Source: Bacteroidota bacterium
GTDB lineage: Bacteria; Bacteroidota; Bacteroidia; Chitinophagales; Chitinophagaceae
DNA length: 6,688 nucleotides
Assembly: GCA_023427575.1 (NCBI GenBank)
Contig: JAEZAY010000421.1
Span: 1-6,688 of the forward strand
Reading direction: 5' to 3'
Shown here piece by piece: positions 1 through 5,978 of the stretch. A model generated the notes under the pieces. The model did no database searches. It was not told the DNA's origin and worked only from the letters and a program-made list of their open reading frames with translations. Position 1 is the first letter of the stretch; every line of letters begins with the position of its first letter. A program made the position numbers and the translations under genes.

Positions 1-1026
1 GGCGGAATCCCCACCGGCAGGCTGAGCGGAATCGTAAATCACCATATACCCAGTTATTTACGCAGAAACCAGCTTCCCTCGTATGAAACCAACTGCATTG
101 AAGAATGGGAACAGAAGCTGGATAAGATCGTGGAGGAAACGCTGGGCCAGGATCTGAGACTGATCAGCGGCATCCCACCCTGGATGCAAATGTATTTCGA
201 CCGGCTGATCGAAAAAACCAATAAAAAGATCTCAGAGATTTTCCCCAACTTTTCAGTTCTGGTACAGGGGGGCGTTAACTTTCAACCTTATAAATCCCGG
301 ATTTTCGAAAGTATTGGGAAAGAACTGGATACGATCGAAACTTTTCCGGCATCGGAAGGTTTTATGGCTTTCCAGGATTCGCAGAATGCGGAGGGGCTGT
401 TGCTGAATACCAATAGCGGGATTTTTTTCGAATTTGTTCCCGCCGGCGAGATCTTTGATGAAAACCCAACCCGCCTCCGGCTTCGCGACGTAAAAGTGGG
501 CGTGAATTATGGCTGTATCATTAATAATAACGCGGGCCTGTGGGCTTACAATATTGGCGACACCGTAAAATTTGTATCAACCAACCCGTATCGCCTTTTG
601 GTAACCGGCCGGATAAAACATTTTATTTCAGCCTTTGGCGAGCACGTGATTGGGGAGGAGGTTGAATACAGCCTGCTAAAAGCTGCCCGCGAAGAAGGGG
701 TGCGGATCACCGAATTTACGGTTGCTCCCATGATCCAGAACAGTGAAGGGAAATCCTATCACGAATGGTTCGTGGAATTTGAAACCGAACCAGCCAATCT
801 GGAGGAATTCACAACCCGCGTGGATGAAAATTTGAGGGAAAAGAATATTTACTACGATGATCTGATCAGCGGAAATATACTTTCAACCCTGAAAATCCGG
901 AAAGTACGGAAACAGGGATTTATTGATTACATGAAATCGATTGGAAAACTGGGTGGCCAGAACAAAGTGCCCCGTTTGAGCAATGACCGCAATATTGCGG
1001 ATGCCCTGCTTAAATTCCTTGAATAA
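1..1026 (+). CDS. GH3 auxin-responsive promoter family protein (acyl-adenylating enzyme), 5' end missing
   Basis: The reading frame is open from base 1 to the TAA at 1024-1026, giving 341 visible residues. Bacterial GH3 proteins are about 500 residues, so roughly the first third lies outside the window; the GTG at 130 is internal, because clear GH3 sequence (GGIPTGRLSG onward) precedes it. GH3 proteins belong to the ANL-like adenylating superfamily: they activate a carboxylic acid with ATP and, in plants, conjugate it to an amino acid. Visible signs are a nucleotide-binding-type motif ETFPASEGF near residues 114-122, then VNYGCIINNN, the YNIGDTVKF segment with conserved Gly-Asp (186-187), and VTGRIKHFISAFGEHV (201-216), corresponding to the hinge into the C-terminal cap. 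These cytoplasmic enzymes are common in Bacteroidota, but their natural substrate is unknown, so no conjugation product is assigned. dxr follows 64 bp downstream on the same strand. Confidence 0.88.
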   Translation, partial: GGIPTGRLSGIVNHHIPSYLRRNQLPSYETNCIEEWEQKLDKIVEETLGQDLRLISGIPPWMQMYFDRLIEKTNKKISEIFPNFSVLVQGGVNFQPYKSRIFESIGKELDTIETFPASEGFMAFQDSQNAEGLLLNTNSGIFFEFVPAGEIFDENPTRLRLRDVKVGVNYGCIINNNAGLWAYNIGDTVKFVSTNPYRLLVTGRIKHFISAFGEHVIGEEVEYSLLKAAREEGVRITEFTVAPMIQNSEGKSYHEWFVEFETEPANLEEFTTRVDENLREKNIYYDDLISGNILSTLKIRKVRKQGFIDYMKSIGKLGGQNKVPRLSNDRNIADALLKFLE

Positions 1027-1090
1027 CCTGAAATTTGCCGGATGCCTGGTTTTGGCATGGTGGTAGTAGTTTTCGTAACAGCGTTTATCA

Positions 1091-2245
1091 ATGAAAAAAA
1101 GAATTGCCATATTTGGTTCCACCGGTTCTATCGGCACTCAGGCACTTGAAGTGATCGCCGCGAATCCGGAAATGTTTTCTGCCGAGATCCTTACCGCGCA
1201 GAATAATGAGGATTTATTGATCAGCCAGGCATTGCAGTTTAATCCGAATGCCGTGGTAATCGGAGATGAAAAAAAATATAAAAAGGTAAAAGAAGCTCTT
1301 CAGCCAAAAGGAATAAAAGTTTTTGCGGGAGAACAGGCACTGGAAGAAACGGCTGCGCTTGACTGTTATGACATGATGCTGGCGGCGATTGTCGGTTTTG
1401 CCGGACTTCGTCCCACCCTGATGGCTTTGCGATCCGGGAAAGCGGTGGCCCTTGCCAATAAGGAAACACTTGTAGTGGCCGGTGATATTGTGATGAAGAC
1501 AGCAGTGGAAAATAAGGTGCCCGTTATTCCGGTGGACTCGGAGCATTCTGCCATTTTCCAATGTTTGGTTGGTGAAACGAGAAATCCAATTGAGAAGGTT
1601 TACCTCACCGCATCGGGGGGGCCTTTTCTGGGCAAAAAGCCCAATTACCTGGTCAATGTAAAAAGAGATCATGCGTTGCAGCACCCGAACTGGAACATGG
1701 GCGCCAAGATCACCATTGATTCGGCAACGCTGATGAATAAAGGGCTGGAAATGATCGAAGCCAAATGGCTGTTTAATCTGAAGCCGGAACAATTACAGGT
1801 GCTGGTGCACCCGCAAAGTATAATTCATAGCATGGTGCAGTTTGAAGATGGAAGTATAAAGGCGCAGATGGGCCTGCCCGATATGAAATTACCCATCCAG
1901 TACGCGATGGCTTTTCCTTTTCGGATTAAAAACCAGTTTCCCCGCTATGATTTTAAAAAACCCAACCTGTTAACATTTGAAGAGCCCGATACAAAAACTT
2001 TCCGGAATCTTTCCCTGGCTACCGATGCATTGTATAAAGGCGGTAACCTGGCCTGCATCCTGAATGCAGCCAATGAAATTTCGGTATATGCTTTTTTAAG
2101 AAACCGGATCAGTTTTCTTGATATGACCGATGTTATTGAAAGAACCATGCAGCATATTCCTTTTATTGACAATCCGAATCTGGATGAATATTTTGAAAGT
2201 GATGGGGAGGCCAGGAGTTATGCCGCCTCTTTAATCAAGCTATAA
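1091..2245 (+). CDS. dxr: 1-deoxy-D-xylulose 5-phosphate reductoisomerase
   Basis: Converts 1-deoxy-D-xylulose 5-phosphate to 2-C-methyl-D-erythritol 4-phosphate with NADPH and a divalent metal, the committed step of the MEP pathway to isoprenoids; cytoplasmic and the target of fosmidomycin. The 384-residue product is of normal length. The N-terminal Rossmann motif FGSTGSIG is at 8-15. ALANKETLV (120-128) is followed by VDSEHSAIFQ (148-157), which carries the metal ligands Asp149 and Glu151. TASGGPF (173-179) and the flexible-loop HPNW (198-201) follow, then SATLMNKGLE (211-220) with substrate-binding Ser211, Asn216, Lys217 and third metal ligand Glu220. HPQSIIHS is at 240-247 and NAANE at 325-329. 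All catalytic positions known from E. coli DXR appear intact. The ATG at 1091 is chosen because it sits directly before the Rossmann strand; its leader has no Shine-Dalgarno, as is usual in this phylum. The rseP-type protease often next to dxr in Bacteroidota is not directly downstream. Confidence 0.98.
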   Translation: MKKRIAIFGSTGSIGTQALEVIAANPEMFSAEILTAQNNEDLLISQALQFNPNAVVIGDEKKYKKVKEALQPKGIKVFAGEQALEETAALDCYDMMLAAIVGFAGLRPTLMALRSGKAVALANKETLVVAGDIVMKTAVENKVPVIPVDSEHSAIFQCLVGETRNPIEKVYLTASGGPFLGKKPNYLVNVKRDHALQHPNWNMGAKITIDSATLMNKGLEMIEAKWLFNLKPEQLQVLVHPQSIIHSMVQFEDGSIKAQMGLPDMKLPIQYAMAFPFRIKNQFPRYDFKKPNLLTFEEPDTKTFRNLSLATDALYKGGNLACILNAANEISVYAFLRNRISFLDMTDVIERTMQHIPFIDNPNLDEYFESDGEARSYAASLIKL

Positions 2246-2331
2246 ATAGAAGGCATGAATCTAAATTGCCGGCGGGCTTAAAGCATATTGTTAATTTCTA
2301 TTATCTTTAATTCGTTTTAAAAATTATAACT

Positions 2332-2487
2332 ATGGGCTTACTTACACCAAAAGGAAAAAAGGACGATAAGAAAAAAAACAACCCGCTGAAAGGTGCTAAT
2401 CAGCCATCCAAATTCTTTTCCGGCAAACCGGCAAAAGGAGCCGCCGGGAAAAAACCATTAACGGGCGGTACCCAGCGGGGCAGCTAA
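2332..2487 (+). CDS. Small lysine-rich hypothetical protein (51 aa)
   Basis: An ATG-to-TAA frame of 51 codons lies alone in the 300-bp space between dxr and the DUF5916 gene. The product begins MGLLTPKGKKDDKKKNNPLK and ends LTGGTQRGS. It has 12 Lys and 1 Arg against 2 Asp, so a net charge near +11, and is rich in Gly, Pro and Ala, with no Cys, Trp or Tyr, no hydrophobic segment and no signal peptide. It is therefore probably a soluble, largely disordered cytoplasmic protein; a polyanion partner such as nucleic acid or ribosome is an inference from charge alone. Support for its being real is the position in an otherwise empty gap, an A/T-rich leader (TTTTAAAAATTATAACT) typical of starts in this phylum, and a non-random composition. 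I do not recognise a named family. It starts 86 bp after dxr and ends 76 bp before the DUF5916 start. Confidence 0.6.
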   Translation: MGLLTPKGKKDDKKKNNPLKGANQPSKFFSGKPAKGAAGKKPLTGGTQRGS

Positions 2488-2496
2488 ATGATTCAG

Positions 2497-2583
2497 GCTT
2501 TGCGGTATTTTTTAAACAGAATTCAGATTCAAACCCGAACCGGTATTGAATAATTTAAATACAATGTTCAGATACCGCAAAGC
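2497..2583 (+). promoter_or_regulatory. Long inverted repeat spanning the start of the DUF5916 gene (possible mRNA hairpin)
   Basis: GCTTTGCGGTAT at 2497-2508 is the exact reverse complement of ATACCGCAAAGC at 2572-2583, a perfect 12-bp match separated by 63 nt. In RNA the stem gains a G-U pair (2509/2571) and an A-U pair (2510/2570). Two further nested pairings are possible: TTTAAA 2511-2516 with 2554-2559, and ATTCAA 2527-2532 with TTGAAT 2546-2551. In that fold the ATG at 2564 lies in a one-sided bulge (2560-2569) and codons 3-7 form the right arm. The left arm begins 9 bases after the stop of the 51-aa gene, so a transcript from upstream would carry both arms. Regulatory function is inferred; only the repeat is observed. 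Confidence 0.4.
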
Positions 2584-4744
2584 GATTTTATTTTTCTTCT
2601 TTTCAGTATTCTTTTCCGCTCTCGCGCAAAAACACAATGAAGCTTTCCGGCTACACATTAAACGTGCATCTTCGCCGCTTATAGTAGATGGAAGAACCGA
2701 TGAGCAGGCCTGGAGCGATGCCCAGATTGCGGGAGATTTTTTTATGGTTCTGCCCATGGATACGAGCCTTGCCAGGGTTCGCACCGATGTACGGATGACC
2801 TACGATGATCATAATCTGTACATAGTGGCCGAATGCTTTCACTTCCTGCCGGGATCTTATCTGGTAGAGTCTTTACGCCGCGATTTTAACTTTACCAAAA
2901 ACGATAATTTCATTTTTTTCATAGACCCATTCGACGATCAGACGAATGGCTTTTCTTTCGGTGCCAATGCAGCGGGCGCACAATGGGACGGCACCATGTA
3001 TGAAGGCGGCAAAGTAGATCTTAGCTGGGACAATAAATGGACTTCCGTAGTAGAATCATATCCCGACCGCTATGTTTTTGAAGCATCCATTCCGTTTAAA
3101 TCGATCCGGTTTAAAAAAGGCATTAAGGAATGGGGGATCAACTTCAGCCGCAATGATTTGAAAACAAGTGAAAAATCGAGCTGGGCTCCTGTACCCCGAC
3201 AGTTTCCAACAGCATCGCTTGCTTATAGCGGAATTCTTGTCTGGAATAATCCGCCTCCTGCGCCTGCTCTGAATATTTCTATAATACCCTTTGCTCTGGC
3301 TTCGTTAGCAAAAGACAAACAAGCAAATACGCCCACTGTTTTTAATAAGGAAATCGGAGGCGATCTGAAAATAGGCATCACTTCTTCCCTGAATTTTGAT
3401 CTTACTTTTAATCCGGATTTTTCGCAGGTGGAAGTAGACCGGCAGATCACCAATCTCGACCGTTTTGAATTGTTTTTTCCGGAAAGGCGACAGTTTTTTC
3501 TTGAAAACGGCGATTTGTTTTCCAATCTCGGATATGCGAATCTGCGGCCTTTCTTTTCCCGCCGGATTGGCCTGGGAATTCCTATTCAGTATGGGGCCCG
3601 TTTAAGTGGTAAATTAAACAAGAACTGGAGAATAGGATTGATGAATATTCAAACCGGAAAAGATGATTCAAGATATTTACCGGTACAGAATTATACCGTC
3701 GCTTCCGTTCAGCGGAAACTGTTTGCCCGTTCAAACCTGGGTTTGTTCATGATTAATAAACAATCGCTGAATTATTCGCGGCCGGCCGATTCTTTGAAGC
3801 CTACTTACAGTGTTTATAACCGGAATGCCGGAATAGAATACAATCTGGCATCTTCTAACAATTTATGGACTGGGAAGGCCATTGCCGCGAAATCCTTTTC
3901 GTCCGGTAAAGAGGGCAATGACCTGATGTTTGCCGCCAATCTTCAGTATTCAAGCCGGAAATGGACGGTGGGTATGCAGTATGAATCGGTAGGGGAAAAT
4001 TATTCCGCCGAAGTAGGTTATGTTCCAAGACGTGGATATGATAAGATCAGTCCTTCCGTTTCAAGAAATTTTTTCCCATCAGGTGGGGCAATCCTGAGTC
4101 ATGGTCCGAAACTGGTTTCCTATTATTATTTCGATCCGCTGCGGCGGATTACGGATTATGAAAATGTATTTTTATACAGCGCAACATTCAGGAACCAGGC
4201 TGTGCTGGCCGGGTGGATAGCCAACAACTATGTACAGTTGCTGCAGTCTTTTGATCCCACCAACATGGGCAAGGATACATTGGCCCGATCTACTGAACAT
4301 TATTGGAATGCTATTGGTGCCGACCTTATCTCCAAACCACAAAGCCTGTTAACATATACCATTTCTACCCGCTGGGGCGGGTATTATGCCAATGGAACGC
4401 GGTTCAACCTGAGCAGCGAAATCGGCTACCGGTTCCAGCCCTATGTGAGCCTTGCGCTTAGTACCAGTTATAACCGGATCAATTTACCGCAACCCTGGAA
4501 CCGGGTCAGCTTTTTGCTGATCGGGCCGCGGATTGATTTGACGCTTACAAATAAATTTTTCTTCACTGCATTTGTACAATACAACGGGCAAACAGAAAAT
4601 GTGAACGTAAACACCCGCATCCAATGGCGCTATAAGCCTGCTTCTGATCTTTACCTGGTTTTTACAGACAACTATTATCCTGAAAATCTTCTGGTGAAAA
4701 ACAGGGCGCTGGTATTAAAGTTTAATTACTGGTGGAATCCATGA
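2564..4744 (+). CDS. DUF5916 outer-membrane protein with N-terminal CBM9-like domain
   Basis: The 726-residue product begins with a signal peptide: basic FRYRK (2-6), a Phe-rich hydrophobic core and SALA-Q, with likely cleavage after Ala21. The ATG at 2564 is preferred to an in-frame TTG six codons upstream because it puts the charged region and core at normal signal-peptide spacing. A CBM9-like beta-sandwich domain follows at about 35-205, opening with PLIVDGRTDEQAW. The hallmark of DUF5916 is at about 283-319: NPDFSQVEVD, then NLDRFELFFPERRQFFLENG. The remainder is rich in alternating aromatic and polar residues and Tyr/Trp-ending strands, consistent with an outer-membrane beta-barrel. Family function is unknown; carbohydrate-binding ancestry of the N-terminal domain does not prove a sugar substrate here. 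The gene stands alone after the 51-aa gene, converges with the minus-strand block, and its 5' end carries one arm of the inverted repeat at 2497-2583. Confidence 0.9.
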   Translation: MFRYRKAILFFFFSVFFSALAQKHNEAFRLHIKRASSPLIVDGRTDEQAWSDAQIAGDFFMVLPMDTSLARVRTDVRMTYDDHNLYIVAECFHFLPGSYLVESLRRDFNFTKNDNFIFFIDPFDDQTNGFSFGANAAGAQWDGTMYEGGKVDLSWDNKWTSVVESYPDRYVFEASIPFKSIRFKKGIKEWGINFSRNDLKTSEKSSWAPVPRQFPTASLAYSGILVWNNPPPAPALNISIIPFALASLAKDKQANTPTVFNKEIGGDLKIGITSSLNFDLTFNPDFSQVEVDRQITNLDRFELFFPERRQFFLENGDLFSNLGYANLRPFFSRRIGLGIPIQYGARLSGKLNKNWRIGLMNIQTGKDDSRYLPVQNYTVASVQRKLFARSNLGLFMINKQSLNYSRPADSLKPTYSVYNRNAGIEYNLASSNNLWTGKAIAAKSFSSGKEGNDLMFAANLQYSSRKWTVGMQYESVGENYSAEVGYVPRRGYDKISPSVSRNFFPSGGAILSHGPKLVSYYYFDPLRRITDYENVFLYSATFRNQAVLAGWIANNYVQLLQSFDPTNMGKDTLARSTEHYWNAIGADLISKPQSLLTYTISTRWGGYYANGTRFNLSSEIGYRFQPYVSLALSTSYNRINLPQPWNRVSFLLIGPRIDLTLTNKFFFTAFVQYNGQTENVNVNTRIQWRYKPASDLYLVFTDNYYPENLLVKNRALVLKFNYWWNP

Positions 4745-4761
4745 TCGCATAAGTATTAAAC

Positions 4762-4787
4762 CTGGAAAGACCAGAAATTTCTGTTTT
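4762..4787. terminator. Possible weak bidirectional terminator between convergent genes
   Basis: In the 82 bp between the two convergent stop codons lie CTGG-AAAGA-CCAG (4762-4774, a 4-bp stem) and an overlapping perfect 12-nt palindrome CAGAAATTTCTG (4772-4783) followed by TTTTC. The position is right for termination of both the DUF5916 gene and the minus-strand operon. The stems are short and A/T-rich with no strong GC stem, so the call is tentative. Confidence 0.22.
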
Positions 4788-4826
4788 CATTCATGCGCAT
4801 TATTGATTTATACTATATGCAACTTA

Positions 4827-5108
4827 TCAACCCATTATCAGCAGGGCAAAAATAAATGCCGTCCCCATTCCCAGGATCCCGCCGATTACGGTGGCCACCG
4901 CATCCATAAAATCGTAGCGGCCCAGCCCGGTCATTTTCGAGAACAATTCAAACCCATAACTGATAGCGGAAACGATCAGGAAGCATACTAGTGTCATGAT
5001 CCCGATCCGGTTTGGAAACTGCCAGAGTACAATGGCCTGAAGTACGGCGCCCATTATGATCCCGGCATAAAAATGCCGCCATTTGTCCGGAGCTATCTTT
5101 CTGATCAT
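4827..5108 (-). CDS. Small VanZ-like integral membrane protein (93 aa)
   Basis: The product is almost entirely hydrophobic, with three predicted membrane helices at about 13-30, 35-53 and 70-91. Conserved-looking polar residues are Lys9, Trp10 and His12 just before helix 1, Glu54 at the end of helix 2, and Arg64, Asp66 and Asp69 before helix 3, followed by a Thr73-Gly76-Gly80 pattern. This His...Glu...Arg/Asp...Gly arrangement resembles VanZ-like and YfiM/DUF2279-type small membrane proteins, whose biochemical role is not established. The ATG at 5106-5108 is directly preceded by an in-frame TAA, so no longer in-frame version exists. It lies 63 bp downstream of the DUF4249 gene on the same strand with no convincing promoter between, so co-transcription is possible. 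Without a signal peptide it is expected in the inner membrane. The family assignment is by motif pattern and moderately sure; that it is a real membrane protein gene is more certain. Confidence 0.75.
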   Translation of the reverse strand: MIRKIAPDKWRHFYAGIIMGAVLQAIVLWQFPNRIGIMTLVCFLIVSAISYGFELFSKMTGLGRYDFMDAVATVIGGILGMGTAFIFALLIMG

Positions 5109-5171
5109 TTATTTTTTACAGGAGTTGTTGATGAAAAATATGGCGGTCATTATCGTAGCAGGCATTTATTT

Positions 5172-5975
5172 CTATTGAATAATTATTCTGCGCTGATCGT
5201 AGCGGATGGTTGTGAAAATCCCCAGTCCGCCCGTAACATTCGATTTGATCGTGCCGGGTTGTGAAAAGGGGTTAAAATTTGCACGCCGCGCTTCCCTTAC
5301 GGATTCGCGGTACAGGTAATGATCTTTGTGCAATGAATAAACCCGAACCGTTACAGAGGCTTTTATGCCATACGAAGGTTCAGAATAAAAGCTGAAAAAT
5401 TCACCATTAAAAGATACATCGTTCAGTGAAAAATCGGTGGGATCAAATTCATTAAAACGAAGCCGTTTGGAAACATAAAACCGGTAATAGTTTTCCGATT
5501 CGGCAGGGTCTTTTATCCGCACTCCCACGCTGATGCTGTCGGGTTTTGTTGCCGAAGCCCTGGTAGCGATACTGTCGATCCGTACCAATGGCTGCGAAAA
5601 GCGGGTGCTGGCGGTCAGGGTTCGGTTCATGGTGTCCGTTATTTTCAGGGTATAGGTTTTTGAAGTATCGGAACGAAAAATTCCGGTAGCAAAATAATTG
5701 TAATAGCGGCCGGTTTCCGCATCCTGGAACAGGCCATTCTGTAGCCGGTAAGTGCGGGTTCCGTCCGAAACAAGGACTTCCGCCCGATCTACCGGCCGGT
5801 TGATCGTGGTATCGGTATAAGGCAGACTTTCCGTTAGCAGGCAACGCAGCGCTTTTCCGTTTTCAAGATACATTTCAACTACCAGTTGAGGCTCGTAGGC
5901 GGGCAGTTTTATATCGATGACCTTATCACAGGAAATACAACAGAGCACAAGAAAAAAGGCAATCAGGTATTTCAT
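5172..5975 (-). CDS. DUF4249 domain lipoprotein (TonB-receptor partner)
   Basis: The 267-residue product starts MKYLIAFFLVLCCISCDKVI, a type II signal peptide; Cys16 in CISC is the likely lipidation site, and DKVIDIKLP right after it is typical of DUF4249 proteins. The segment PQLVVEMYLENG (29-40) begins the beta-rich, Ig-like N-terminal half, where the PVDRAEVLVSDG stretch (61-72) is characteristic. The C-terminal half ends with FNPFSQPGTIKSNVTGGLGIF (234-254, key residues Asn235, Pro236, Asn246, Gly249, Gly250, Gly252), the family's conserved end. Its length fits the family. DUF4249 lipoproteins are known from Bacteroidota as regular neighbours of TonB-dependent receptors. By analogy with SusC/SusD they are presumed to sit at the outer membrane and help capture or cap the receptor's substrate, but the substrate is unknown. 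The start codon is 3 bp after the stop of the receptor gene, so translation is probably coupled. Cys12 and Cys13 just before the lipobox are cut off with the signal peptide. Confidence 0.9.
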   Translation of the reverse strand: MKYLIAFFLVLCCISCDKVIDIKLPAYEPQLVVEMYLENGKALRCLLTESLPYTDTTINRPVDRAEVLVSDGTRTYRLQNGLFQDAETGRYYNYFATGIFRSDTSKTYTLKITDTMNRTLTASTRFSQPLVRIDSIATRASATKPDSISVGVRIKDPAESENYYRFYVSKRLRFNEFDPTDFSLNDVSFNGEFFSFYSEPSYGIKASVTVRVYSLHKDHYLYRESVREARRANFNPFSQPGTIKSNVTGGLGIFTTIRYDQRRIIIQ

Positions 5976-5978
5976 GGA

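Noticed and set aside
1042..1058. ATGCC/GGCAT hairpin after the GH3 gene as a terminator
   Set aside because: Only a 5-bp stem with a 7-nt loop and no T-run directly after it; too weak to call.
1214..1792. 192-codon open frame on the minus strand inside dxr
   Set aside because: Entirely antisense to a complete, motif-perfect dxr; its product shows no domain or sensible composition.
2302..2309. TATCTTTA as a Bacteroidota -7 element (TAnnTTTG) upstream of the 51-aa gene
   Set aside because: The last base differs from consensus and no TTTG/TTG -33 element lies about 19-21 nt upstream; in A/T-rich DNA this match is weak.
2353..2381. A-AAA-AAG and A-AAA-AAC slippery heptamers in the 51-aa gene
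   Set aside because: They are explained by lysine codons. A -1 shift at the first site reaches TAA within three codons, and no stimulating stem-loop is evident, so programmed frameshifting is not supported.
2546..2563. TTG at 2546 as the start of the DUF5916 gene
   Set aside because: It adds six residues (starting with MNNLNT) ahead of an otherwise well-formed signal peptide; the ATG at 2564 gives the basic region and hydrophobic core their normal places.
2497..2583. The 12-bp inverted repeat as terminal repeats of a miniature transposable element
   Set aside because: One arm is inside the coding sequence just after the start codon, no target-site duplication flanks the pair, and the interior includes the gene's own leader.
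3223..3525. 100-codon minus-strand frame inside the DUF5916 gene
   Set aside because: Antisense to the most conserved part of DUF5916; the Arg/Ser-rich product has no recognisable features.
5109..5150. 13-codon mini-ORF ending directly against the ATG of the 93-aa membrane protein gene (minus strand)
   Set aside because: An abutting TAA-ATG is suggestive of a leader peptide, but 13 codons in A/T-rich DNA arise easily by chance and there is no attenuator-like structure or codon run.
5452..5844. 130-codon minus-strand frame overlapping the DUF4249 gene
   Set aside because: Out-of-frame shadow of the DUF4249 coding sequence, rich in Pro/Gly/Arg/His, with no recognisable domain.
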